DNA from: an uncultured Oscillospiraceae bacterium | GTDB lineage: Bacteria > Bacillota > Clostridia > Oscillospirales > Acutalibacteraceae | Reading direction: 5' to 3' | NCBI GenBank assembly: GCA_900544375.1 | Contig: UQUZ01000004.1 | Coordinates: forward strand, 1 to 64,000 | DNA length: 64,000 nt | Shown here: piece after piece, positions 17,136 through 25,407 of the stretch | Layout: the number at the start of each line of letters is the position of its first letter | Numbering within the stretch: position 1 is the first letter of the stretch | Position numbers and translations under genes: made by a program | The notes under the pieces: model-generated | What the model was told of the DNA's origin: nothing | What the model saw: the letters and a program-made list of their open reading frames with translations, nothing else | Databases searched by the model: none

Positions 17136-17165
17136 AAAGCCCGGAGCCGATTGACTCCGGGCTTT
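17136..17165 (-). terminator. Terminator between IIC and leuB
   Basis: Perfect 11-base arms AAAGCCCGGAG and CTCCGGGCTTT with an eight-base loop. On the minus strand it is followed by TTTGTTTTG, 20 bases after the leuB stop; it may serve both converging genes. Confidence 0.8.
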
Positions 17166-17185
17166 GATCTATTTGTATAAAAGCA

Positions 17186-18268
17186 TCAGCGTTCTGTGAT
17201 CAAACCTGCCACCAGATCGCCCATCTCAGCGGTGGATATGACCGGCAGGCCCTCGGCCTTGATATCCGGCGTGCGCGCCCTGCGCAGCGCCTCATCCACC
17301 GCAGCCTCAATCGCGTCGGCAGCCTCCGCCTCGTCAAAGGAATAGCGCAGCATCATCGCGGCGGACAGAATTGTCGCAAGCGGGTTTGCAACGCCCTGCC
17401 CCGCAATATCCGGCGCGGAGCCGTGGATCGGCTCATAAAGCCCTAAACTGCTCCCCGCAAGGCTCGCAGAGGCCAGCATGCCGATGGAGCCGCTGATCAT
17501 GGAGGCTTCGTCGGAGAGGATATCGCCGAACATATTAGAGGTGACGATCACATCAAATTGGCCGGGGTTGCGCACGAGCTGCATGGCGCAGTTATCCACA
17601 TACATGTGATTCAGCTCCACCTCCGGGTATTCCGCGGAGACGCGGACCACCGTCTCCCGCCACAGGCGGGAGGATTCGAGCACGTTCGCCTTATCCACGC
17701 TCGTCAGCTTTTTGCCGCGCTTCATAGCCATATCAAAGGCCACGCGCGCAATGCGCTCGATTTCCGGCACGGAATAGCTCTCGGTGTCATAAGCCGCCGG
17801 CACGCCGTTTTTCTCGTACCGACCACGCTCGCCGAAATAGATGCCGCCCGTCAGCTCGCGCACAACGAGGATGTCGAGCTGGTCGCCGATGATGCTGTCT
17901 TTAATAGGAGAAGCGCTCTTCAGCGGCTCAAAAATTTTGGCAGGCCGCAGGTTCGCATACAGCCCCAGCGCGCTGCGGATGCCGAGCAGTCCCGCCTCCG
18001 GGCGCTGGCTGCCGGGCAGGGTATCCCACTTCCAGCCGCCGACCGCGCCGAGCAGCACGGAATCCGCCTTTTTGCAGGCCTCCACCGTTTGCTGCGGCAG
18101 CGGCTCGCCTGTTGCATCGATTGCGCAGCCTCCCATGAGCTGCTCGTCATAGGCAAAGCGGAAGCCGAATTTCTCTCCCGCCGCGTCGAGCACCTTGACG
18201 GCCTCCGCCACAATTTCCGGGCCGATCCCGTCGCCGCGCAGGACGACTATGTTATACTGTTTCAACAC
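17186..18268 (-). CDS. leuB: 3-isopropylmalate dehydrogenase
   Basis: A 360-residue enzyme of leucine synthesis that oxidises and decarboxylates 3-isopropylmalate with NAD. Clear family motifs: [20 protein letters not shown] at the N-terminus, [11 protein letters not shown], the substrate-binding [10 protein letters not shown] region, [24 protein letters not shown] and [20 protein letters not shown], then [20 protein letters not shown]. Length is normal. It is the last gene of the leuA / methyltransferase / leuB transcript. The isomerase genes leuC and leuD are not in the window. Confidence 0.96.
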   Translation of the reverse strand: MLKQYNIVVLRGDGIGPEIVAEAVKVLDAAGEKFGFRFAYDEQLMGGCAIDATGEPLPQQTVEACKKADSVLLGAVGGWKWDTLPGSQRPEAGLLGIRSALGLYANLRPAKIFEPLKSASPIKDSIIGDQLDILVVRELTGGIYFGERGRYEKNGVPAAYDTESYSVPEIERIARVAFDMAMKRGKKLTSVDKANVLESSRLWRETVVRVSAEYPEVELNHMYVDNCAMQLVRNPGQFDVIVTSNMFGDILSDEASMISGSIGMLASASLAGSSLGLYEPIHGSAPDIAGQGVANPLATILSAAMMLRYSFDEAEAADAIEAAVDEALRRARTPDIKAEGLPVISTAEMGDLVAGLITER

Positions 18269-18312
18269 AAATCACCTCATCAGTTTGAACAGGGCGGTTA
18301 TCCGCCCTGAAA

Positions 18313-19110
18313 TCACGTTTTTTGACAAACCAGCACCGCATGATCGCACATGCCCGCGCAGGAGGGATGTGCAAAGCAGAAGTCGCACAGCTCCCGCCAC
18401 GCTCCATACTGCTCCTGCGGCATTTTCTCCAGACGATCATCACCAAAAGCAAAATCAACGCCGGCGCTGTACAGAACCCGTAAGCCGCATTCCGCGGCAG
18501 CCTGCTCCATTTCCTCCGGCATTGTCAGGTAAAACAGGCCGGGATTCTGATCACTTTCCCCCCGCTTTAAAACGATTTCATTCACCGCCTTGTTGGGGTA
18601 GTAGCCTGCGTTGCTCAACCGAAGGCAGCCGTTGAAATACGCTCCCGCCTGATTGGCAAAAGAAAACAGCAGTACGCCGCCCTGCCTGCAAATCCTCCTG
18701 CACTCCTGAAAAACCAGCTTTCGCTCCGCCCGCGGGAGGTGGTACATGGGGCCCAATGCCAGCACAACGTCGCAGCTCTCATCCGCCACTCCGTCGAGGC
18801 GCGTGGCATCGCCCACCATGGCTCGCACGTTTTTCAGCCCTTTTTCCCGGATTTTGCGCGCAAAGCGCTCCACATGGGCGGGGAGCAGGTCAACGCCGAG
18901 ATAGGCCTGGCATTGGTCCGCAAAATACATGCCGTAACGGCCTGTTGCACAGCCGATCTCAACAACGGATTTGGTAGGGTCCATGTATCTCTGCGCGAGG
19001 CGGACGGTATACTGAAACTCCATCTCCCCCGCGCGCGAGTGAAGAAGCCGCTGCTCCTCCCTGTCTCCCTCCCCATAGGCCGCCGCCAGCAGCCTTTCAT
19101 TGGAAGACAC
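18313..19110 (-). CDS. Class I SAM-dependent methyltransferase
   Basis: A 265-residue protein with the Rossmann-type methyltransferase core. Motif I is VVEIGCATGRYGMYFADQ (near residue 50), the acidic ribose-binding residue is in YLGVDLLPAHV, and motif IV is VVLALGPMYHLPRAERKL. The start is GTG with GAAGGAGGGG before it. It begins two bases after the leuA stop and ends 44 bases before leuB, so it is co-transcribed with leucine genes although no methylation step exists in that pathway. The target is unknown. Confidence 0.88.
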   Translation of the reverse strand: MSSNERLLAAAYGEGDREEQRLLHSRAGEMEFQYTVRLAQRYMDPTKSVVEIGCATGRYGMYFADQCQAYLGVDLLPAHVERFARKIREKGLKNVRAMVGDATRLDGVADESCDVVLALGPMYHLPRAERKLVFQECRRICRQGGVLLFSFANQAGAYFNGCLRLSNAGYYPNKAVNEIVLKRGESDQNPGLFYLTMPEEMEQAAAECGLRVLYSAGVDFAFGDDRLEKMPQEQYGAWRELCDFCFAHPSCAGMCDHAVLVCQKT

Positions 19111-19111
19111 G

Positions 19112-20818
19112 TTACCCCTCCTTCGCCTGCCGCATAGAGCGGTTGATCGCGCACATCACGCCGCGCACGGAGGCGTAATAGATATTGTGGGAAATGCCCA
19201 CGCCGAAGATATTTTTCCCCTCCGCGTCGGTCAAGTGGATGTAGGAAACAGCCTTTGCGTCGGAGCCGATGGAGATGGCGTGCTCGGAATAATCCTCAAA
19301 GTGGTAGCCGCTGATGCCGACCTGCCGCAACGCGTTGAAGAATGCGTCAATCGGGCCGTTGCCCTCGCCGGAAATTTCTGTGGGTTCGAAGCCGTTGTTT
19401 TTGATGAGCCCTACAAAGCGGCCGTGGGAGGCGGAGCCGTCCTCCGCGCCCTCGTCGTAATACTTCATTTTCAGAATTTGGTAGGGGCCGTCCACATCGA
19501 TATATTCCTTTTTAAACAGGTCGAACACCTGCTGCGGCGTGATCTCCGTGCCGGCCGCGTCGCAGGCTGCCTTAACCGCCTTGCCGAATTCAGGGTGCAT
19601 GGCCTTGGGCAGCTCATAGCCAAAATTATTGCTCATAATAAACGCCGCGCCACCCTTGCCGGACTGGCTGTTGATGCGGATGATCGGCTCGTATTCGCGC
19701 CCGACATCCGCCGGGTCAATCGGCAGATACGGCACCTCCCAATACTGCGTGCCGCTCGTTTTCATATACTGCTCGCCCTTGTTGATTGCATCCTGATGCG
19801 AGCCGGAGAAGGCAGTAAACACCAGTGCGCCGGCATAAGGATGGCGCTCACTCACATGCATCTTCGTGGTGCGCTCATATACCTCGCGGACATGGTTGAT
19901 ATTGCTGAAATCGAGCTGTGGATCGACTCCCTGTGTATACATATTCAGCGCAAGCGTGACGATATCCACATTGCCGGTGCGCTCGCCGTTACCAAAGAGC
20001 GTGCCTTCAATGCGGTCCGCACCTGCCATCAGACTCAGCTCCGCGCCCGCCACGCCGGTGCCGCGGTCATTATGCGGGTGCAGGGAGATGATCGCGCTCT
20101 CCCGATTTTTCAAGTGCTTGCAGAAGTATTCGATCTGGTCGGCATAACCGTTGGGCGTGCTGCCTTCCACTGTGGAGGGCAGGTTCAAAATGACCTTGTT
20201 CTCCGGCGTTGCGTCGAGCAGCTCCATAACCCGTTCGCAAATGGCAACGGCATTGTCCATCTCCGTGCCGGTGAAGCTCTCCGGAGAATACTCATAGCGG
20301 ATGTTAACCTCGGGATGCTTTTTGAGCATCTCGTCCGTGAGCTCCTTGATGAGCTTTGCACCATTGGCCGCGATCTCGATGATGCCGTCCATATCCTTCT
20401 TGAACACGACCTTGCGTTGTAAGGTGGAGGTGGAGTTATAGAAATGGACAATCACATTTTTCGCGCCCTCAATTGCCTCAAAGGTCTTGCGGATCAGGTG
20501 CTCACGCGCCTGCACGAGCACCTGGATGGTCACGTCGTCCGGAATGCAGTTTTTCTCAATCAAGGTGCGAAGGATCTCATATTCCGTTTCGCTCGCGGAC
20601 GGGAAGCCGACCTCAATCTCCTTCACGCCGATGTCGACCAAGAGCTGGAACATCTCCAGCTTTTCCTCCAGGTTCATGGGGTTTACCAGCGCCTGGTTGC
20701 CGTCGCGCAGATCAACGCTGCACCAGATGGGCGCATGGTCAATCACCCGATCGGGCCATTCGCGGTGCTCTAGCTTGATCGGGGTAAACGGGATATACTT
20801 TTTGCAGCCTTCATACAT
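19112..20818 (-). CDS. leuA: 2-isopropylmalate synthase
   Basis: First committed enzyme of leucine synthesis: condenses acetyl-CoA with 2-oxoisovalerate. About 568 residues, the long LeuA form. The catalytic barrel shows WCSVDLRDGNQALVNPM (metal-binding Asp), LHPHNDRGTGVAGAELSLMA and GNGERTGNVDIVTLA; the C-terminal leucine-binding regulatory domain starts near residue 430. The ATG at 20818 is preferred over the ATG at 20830, which directly abuts the AAAGGA site. Control is by the T-box leader upstream (uncharged tRNA-Leu) plus, by family knowledge, leucine feedback. Confidence 0.95.
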   Translation of the reverse strand: MYEGCKKYIPFTPIKLEHREWPDRVIDHAPIWCSVDLRDGNQALVNPMNLEEKLEMFQLLVDIGVKEIEVGFPSASETEYEILRTLIEKNCIPDDVTIQVLVQAREHLIRKTFEAIEGAKNVIVHFYNSTSTLQRKVVFKKDMDGIIEIAANGAKLIKELTDEMLKKHPEVNIRYEYSPESFTGTEMDNAVAICERVMELLDATPENKVILNLPSTVEGSTPNGYADQIEYFCKHLKNRESAIISLHPHNDRGTGVAGAELSLMAGADRIEGTLFGNGERTGNVDIVTLALNMYTQGVDPQLDFSNINHVREVYERTTKMHVSERHPYAGALVFTAFSGSHQDAINKGEQYMKTSGTQYWEVPYLPIDPADVGREYEPIIRINSQSGKGGAAFIMSNNFGYELPKAMHPEFGKAVKAACDAAGTEITPQQVFDLFKKEYIDVDGPYQILKMKYYDEGAEDGSASHGRFVGLIKNNGFEPTEISGEGNGPIDAFFNALRQVGISGYHFEDYSEHAISIGSDAKAVSYIHLTDAEGKNIFGVGISHNIYYASVRGVMCAINRSMRQAKEG

Positions 20819-20905
20819 AATTATAGCCATCCTTTCTCGGTTTTCCGCCGGTCTACCGGGAAGCGATTGAATTGATGGAGGGAGGAATTTTTTCTTTTAA
20901 AACGA

Positions 20906-21190
20906 CAAAAACCCCGCCCCCTACAGCATAGGGGCGAGGAGGAATCTCCACGCGGTACCACCCTATTTCAGCCGCCTGACGGCAGCCCTCATCAGCCTCA
21001 ATCAAGGCCTTGACCTTTAACGGGGTCCATCGTCCCACCCTATGATTTCAGGCGGGCGGCTCCGGAATGAGTTATACACATAAACCGCGGTGCCGGGCTT
21101 GCAGCGAACGCCGGCTCTCTGAGACGCGCGGGGATATGTCTTGTTTCCTTCACAGCCTTTTGGGTAAACCAAAGCAGAATGTTCAATTGT
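20906..21190 (-). promoter_or_regulatory. T-box leader with leucine (CUC) specifier
   Basis: Tandem signs of a T-box riboswitch that reads the charging state of tRNA. Minus-strand order: the AGAGAG motif of stem I, the specifier loop AACTCATTCCGGAG with codon CTC (Leu) at 21069-21071, the stem II CCCGTTA motif, and the canonical T-box AGGGTGGTACCGCG at 20951-20964. A GC-rich terminator hairpin (about 20911-20938) followed by TTTTT ends the leader. Uncharged tRNA-Leu should favour the antiterminator and switch on leuA-methyltransferase-leuB. Confidence 0.95.
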
Positions 21191-21197
21191 AGTTGTT

Positions 21198-21226
21198 ATT
21201 ATAGAGGGAAAAAGAAGAATTGTCAA
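21198..21226 (-). promoter_or_regulatory. Perfect sigma-A promoter of the leu operon
   Basis: TTGACA, 17 bases, TATAAT on the minus strand, exact consensus at both boxes. Transcription should start near 21190, just before the T-box stem I. A promoter this strong fits control by leader attenuation rather than by an activator. Confidence 0.92.
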
Positions 21227-21351
21227 CCAGCAGGCAAAAAAAATATTTTTTATTTATAGAAATAAAAAGCATAAACACACTACGCTTAACATGTTGTGCC
21301 AAGGACTATGGTTCTTCAAAAAAGCAGATCGTTCTTTTGGTAGATTCTGCT

Positions 21352-21999
21352 TCATTTTAGTTTAAATAAATGATTTTCTATCTTTTTTATTTGTAATACT
21401 TCTCTATGATAGATGAGATTTCTTACTTTTCCGTTAATTCCACGATTAACGAATAAGACAAGTGGCTTAATTTGTGAATAATTAAAAAAAGGGGCGTTAT
21501 ATGGACTATCGAATTCCTGAAAAAAAGCATATATCATCTGATATAGTTCAATGCAATGATATACATCATCTATCACTACCGCTAATTTTATTTTATTTTT
21601 AAACCCGTGCTTCTGAATAAATGCATATTGCATCAAATAGGAAGAATAGTCCCTGAGAAAGCAAATCAAAGCCTCATAGATGCAGCCTGATAATTGACCC
21701 AATGCTTCTGGATCCATTACTTTTTGTGTAAGCTCCTCCAACAGACTTTGAAGATGCTCATATTGTTCCAAATATTTCGCTCTTTCCGCATCAAAACTAC
21801 GTTCTAGCTCCAGTTGCGTTTTAATACTTTCTATTTTGTTTCCTTTTATGCGAAGCTTCGAGTTCCCTAGTTTCAAAAAACTTTTTATCAACCAGAGCAT
21901 CGCTAGAATGGTTGCTACAACCACAGCAGTCTCACGGTCTAATAAAATGATCCCGTGTTCGATGAACGAGCTTACTAACCCTGCGCTGCTATTTAACAT
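21352..21999 (-). CDS. Unrecognised membrane-anchored protein, CHAT cassette gene 3
   Basis: I do not recognise this family. The protein has about 215 residues when started at the ATG at 21999, which has AGAGGTGA seven bases upstream (a longer frame to 22026 overlaps the previous gene). One membrane helix is seen at about residues 25-42 (TAVVVATILAMLWLIKSFL). A charged, coiled-coil-like stretch follows (IKTQLELERSFDAERAKYLE onward, to about residue 90), then a mixed region with aromatic-rich FFQEFDSPYNAPFFNYSQI. It is the last of three tightly spaced genes behind the CHAT protease gene and shares their AT-rich composition. It could be a membrane target or effector of the protease; no function is shown by the sequence. 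Confidence 0.75.
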   Translation of the reverse strand: MLNSSAGLVSSFIEHGIILLDRETAVVVATILAMLWLIKSFLKLGNSKLRIKGNKIESIKTQLELERSFDAERAKYLEQYEHLQSLLEELTQKVMDPEALGQLSGCIYEALICFLRDYSSYLMQYAFIQKHGFKNKIKLAVVIDDVYHCIELYQMIYAFFQEFDSPYNAPFFNYSQIKPLVLFVNRGINGKVRNLIYHREVLQIKKIENHLFKLK

Positions 22000-22012
22000 C
22001 AGTATATCACCT

Positions 22013-22381
22013 CTATTCAGCATCATCTACCGAGTTCCTCAACTCTTCATACAATCTTTTTAATCGGAAACAATTTGTTGCATATTGTATATTGGCACGA
22101 TCCAATGCAATATTGAAATCACCTCTGGTACTATTGTCGCCAACAAACTCAGAAATGTGCACTGTTATAAAGGCATTGATTATTTGTAGATAACCACGAA
22201 ATTTTTGGGCAGGCTCTTCTTTTGTCTCCGCTTCTTTGATCAATGGGCTCAACGACTTCCGGTCATAAGCTCCTATATTCTTTTTCAGCTTGCCAAGCCA
22301 TTTGAGCACATCAAGCATATCTATAATGATATCAATCGCTTCTCGTTTCAAATTTTCAACCAACTTTCTAATTTGATTCAA
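22013..22381 (-). CDS. Unrecognised small helical protein, CHAT cassette gene 2
   Basis: A 122-residue protein of no family I know, predicted mainly helical and charged (IRKLVENLKREAIDIIIDML, then CFRLKRLYEELRNSVDDAE at the C-terminus). The only start that keeps full length is a TTG at 22381, 14 bases inside the end of the CHAT gene, with no clear ribosome site, so translation is probably coupled to that gene. The stop lies 13 bases before the chosen start of the membrane protein gene. Composition is AT-rich like its two partners. Possibly an adaptor or inhibitor in the same system (inference). Confidence 0.7.
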   Translation of the reverse strand: MNQIRKLVENLKREAIDIIIDMLDVLKWLGKLKKNIGAYDRKSLSPLIKEAETKEEPAQKFRGYLQIINAFITVHISEFVGDNSTRGDFNIALDRANIQYATNCFRLKRLYEELRNSVDDAE

Positions 22382-24986
22382 TTAAAATAAAAGAAGCCCA
22401 ATAGTAGGGTGCATGATACAATTTTTCATCATCGTTTCGATCTTCAATAGAGCAAGTCAAACTTTTTACAACACTTGGCTCAAGTATATCCGCCATCTCT
22501 GCAAAAATCGTGCGAGCCTGCTGTGCGGTTAATTCTTTTAAATATGCTTTGGCTTGCCTCAAGGCCTCGTAAACGCTCAGCTTTTTCCTCAACAAGTTTT
22601 GATAAAATTGGATCATCAAAATAGTAGATGCAGCATCGGGGATTTTCCAAAGGCTGGCGATAACTTTTCTCGCCCCCGCATTCAAGAAAGATCTTCGAAG
22701 CCCCAATACACCTTCAAAACCCGTTTGATCCCCCAATCCGCTTTCACAGGCTGCTAATGTAACCAATTCTGTTCCATCAAAATTTTTCATTGATAATTCT
22801 TCAGCGGAGATTCGATCTCCTCCTGATAAATACAAGCAGGAACCAGACAAAATTTCAGCGACTTTACAGTCATATTGGCCATGTGTGGATAAATGTAAGT
22901 ATTGATAAGTTTCATCAAAGATATCTCTCGTAACCCGTTCATTCATCCTTGGTGTGCAACCTAACAGTGCTGCAATTGTACATACTTCATATGGAGAAGT
23001 GCTCAAAGGCTGGAACCCAATCAGATCTGGTGCCCCCGCGGCCATATTTTTACGATCCAGATCGCCCCGCCGAGCTTTTTTATGCAACAATTCACGCCCG
23101 GAATCAATATAGCAAACTTTGTAAGAAGCCTTGAGAAATAATTCAAACGGAATAGAAAACAGAGCGTCTACAGGTGCAATCACAAGCTTATTGATTTCCG
23201 GCGGGCAATACTCCAGAACAGGGGCAAAAATAGTATCGATTAAATGATGGTAGGCCTCTGTGCTAAAAATATTGAGATCTGTTCTATGCTCCACAATTGC
23301 TTCTATTAGAGAATGTACCTGTGTATTGACCCAGTTGACATCAGCTAATTCAACAAATTGAATTGAGCCGGAAGGATACAAAATAAATGCAGCATACGAT
23401 TTTTTTTCAATCTCTCTATATATCTGAGTAAACTCGATTAAAACACTGCCATTATGGATCTGATCGCATATTTTCCGAAGATCCATAGTAAATAGATCTT
23501 TATAAATATCCGGCCCAATCTCTTCAAAAAGCTCTATCTGAATTTTTCGGATCTCCGCTGTATATCGGCCATTCAAATTTTCATTTTTTAACCGTTCTAT
23601 TTTTTGATAGTTTGGGTTCTCATTTAAATACCGTTTCGTAATGCTGCGATAATCATAAGCAAGCATTTTATAATTGATATAAAAACAATATGCCGCCGCA
23701 CTTCCTCTATGCTTTTGAATCAAATAAACACATTTTTGAAGAATTCCTTCAAAAACCGCCAGAAACTCAATCTGTTTTTTTTCATCAAATACAAACAGTA
23801 CCTGTTCAATCGTGTTTTCATAGGTATTTATAATCTGTTGAAGTGTCATCTGTACATTTTCATAGTCATTTAACTGATCATATGCCAAACATATCCAGGC
23901 GAGTATATCCAACTTAGCCTTAGCATTCATCGGCATATCCTGAACTCTCTGGTAAAATGCAACCGTTTTTTGAGGAACCCCTAGTTTTAGATAGCCTGGC
24001 ATAATCAGAAAGGTCATATTAGCCATTCTATTTCGATATAACTTGCCAATAAAGCTTTCTTCACCATAAATGCGGGTCATCTCAGTAAAAATATCGATGA
24101 CCTTCTGAACCCAATATAATTTTGCATCCTTCTCTAAATAATCGACGTCCTGCTGCTCAAATGGCATCTGGAACTGATTCATGTTCCTCATGACCCTTAT
24201 TAATTGTTGCTGCTTTTCATATTCTAAAGAATCCACACACAGAGAAAGCTTCGGCTCAATGATTTGAAAAATCTCAGGGGATAAACCTAAGTTCGGCGCC
24301 GCCTCCCGAAAAAGAATCGACTTGGCGAGATCTGGGTCACGTGAGGTTACCAAGGTAAGCAAATCCAATATGGATATTCCTTGCTCTAGTTCATCTTCAT
24401 CCAATTGGGCTCGAGCATGAAATAATAAGAAAAAAATATTTTCTAAGTGATCCTCTCTATTGATATATATATCATTAAGTTCCTCCGGCACATCTATCTG
24501 TTTCATTTCATGGATTGCTATAAGAGAAATTTCGGCACGCTGTATGCAAGATTGGTAATCTCCTTTCAAAAAATCAAGTATCGCATAGTAACGTTCCACA
24601 TACTTAGCCAAAAAGCTATTTTCTCCATAAAGCACCGTAACCCATGCCCGTACTTCGTCCAGATAGTATTCTGCTAATTCATTGTTGTTAAAGTCAATTT
24701 GGTTCGCGCTGATTTCCAAGAGAATTGCAATATATTCAGCACCAATCTCATCGTGTGCGTAAAATTTAAGATAGGCCTGCCGCCATTGCGCGGCATACGC
24801 GCTAAAAAGGCCCGGGCTAAAGTCCTCGATAGCCTTTTGCATCAGAGAAGGTAAGGAAGAGAGCTCCTCCGCCAACATTTGTGCCGATCCACTTTGATTC
24901 GGTTGCTCCACGGCATGCTGCTTGATTCGCGCAATTATTTTCACTTCATCCACCTCGCCTAGAAAGTTTTCTGTTAGCCGTAGCAT
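22368..24986 (-). CDS. CHAT-domain (caspase-like) protease with long helical N-terminus
   Basis: An 872-residue protein. The C-terminal third is a CHAT domain (caspase HetF associated with TPRs): the catalytic histidine is His702 in HLSTHGQYD and the cysteine is Cys747 in LVTLAACESGLGDQTGFEGV, followed by GARKVIASLWKIPDAASTIL and the usual ending APYYWASFILIE. Both catalytic residues are present, so it should be an active cysteine protease. Residues 1 to about 550 are helix-rich and look like degenerate TPR-type repeats, the usual sensor part in this family. The start may be the ATG at 24986 or a GTG at 24944, which has the better site (GAGGTGG). CHAT proteins act in bacterial defence (gasdermin activation, type III-E Craspase); no CRISPR or gasdermin gene is here. 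Confidence 0.9.
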   Translation of the reverse strand: MLRLTENFLGEVDEVKIIARIKQHAVEQPNQSGSAQMLAEELSSLPSLMQKAIEDFSPGLFSAYAAQWRQAYLKFYAHDEIGAEYIAILLEISANQIDFNNNELAEYYLDEVRAWVTVLYGENSFLAKYVERYYAILDFLKGDYQSCIQRAEISLIAIHEMKQIDVPEELNDIYINREDHLENIFFLLFHARAQLDEDELEQGISILDLLTLVTSRDPDLAKSILFREAAPNLGLSPEIFQIIEPKLSLCVDSLEYEKQQQLIRVMRNMNQFQMPFEQQDVDYLEKDAKLYWVQKVIDIFTEMTRIYGEESFIGKLYRNRMANMTFLIMPGYLKLGVPQKTVAFYQRVQDMPMNAKAKLDILAWICLAYDQLNDYENVQMTLQQIINTYENTIEQVLFVFDEKKQIEFLAVFEGILQKCVYLIQKHRGSAAAYCFYINYKMLAYDYRSITKRYLNENPNYQKIERLKNENLNGRYTAEIRKIQIELFEEIGPDIYKDLFTMDLRKICDQIHNGSVLIEFTQIYREIEKKSYAAFILYPSGSIQFVELADVNWVNTQVHSLIEAIVEHRTDLNIFSTEAYHHLIDTIFAPVLEYCPPEINKLVIAPVDALFSIPFELFLKASYKVCYIDSGRELLHKKARRGDLDRKNMAAGAPDLIGFQPLSTSPYEVCTIAALLGCTPRMNERVTRDIFDETYQYLHLSTHGQYDCKVAEILSGSCLYLSGGDRISAEELSMKNFDGTELVTLAACESGLGDQTGFEGVLGLRRSFLNAGARKVIASLWKIPDAASTILMIQFYQNLLRKKLSVYEALRQAKAYLKELTAQQARTIFAEMADILEPSVVKSLTCSIEDRNDDEKLYHAPYYWASFILIESN

Positions 24987-25084
24987 TCATTGCACGACCA
25001 AACCTCTCGATTCTATTAATTTTCCCTCAAATGCCCTACATCTTGGATAATACGATTTGTTATGACATTGAAGTATATAATAGG

Positions 25085-25113
25085 ATATTATGATATTTTA
25101 TTTCGAAAATCAA
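25085..25113 (-). promoter_or_regulatory. Possible promoter of the CHAT cassette
   Basis: TTGATT, 17 bases and TAATAT on the minus strand, about 100 bases before the CHAT start. The gap 24987-25265 is otherwise AT-rich sequence with nothing recognisable; in such sequence chance matches are common. Confidence 0.35.
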
Positions 25114-25265
25114 GTAATATTTTACATATAATGGATAACCTTGCTTAAAAATTAATTGAGTCTCTAAAGCGAATCATCATTTTTATTACGAAGTGAGCCC
25201 CGCAAGCTTACAGATCAAAGAGCACCTGCTTAGGAGCCAAGCAGTTACAGCTATTCTGTAACGAT

Positions 25266-25302
25266 AAAAGCAGCCCCGTCTTATTTAGACAGGGCTGCCT
25301 TT
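25266..25302 (-). terminator. Intrinsic terminator after leuS
   Basis: Arms close to AAAGCAGCCCC-GTCT and AGAC-AGGGCTGCCTTT with a small loop; the minus strand then reads TTTTATC. It lies about 105 bases after the leuS stop and should insulate the CHAT cassette from the long housekeeping operon. Confidence 0.8.
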
Positions 25303-25407
25303 CATCATTTCATTGCAAAATCCAGTAAGCAATCGACCAAATCCAGTGGAGCGCTGACTGATCAAAGTCATGCACATCATTTCATGATGCGGTGATCGTC
25401 TGCCGTT

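Noticed and set aside
19100..20422. 440-codon plus-strand frame opposite leuA
   Set aside because: The leuA protein is unmistakable; the plus-strand translation shows His/Arg-rich nonsense without motifs.
21020..21045. Second T-box-like stretch AGGGTGGGACGATGG in the leu leader
   Set aside because: It precedes the CCCGTTA motif and so belongs to the normal stem II region of the same T-box, not to a second riboswitch.
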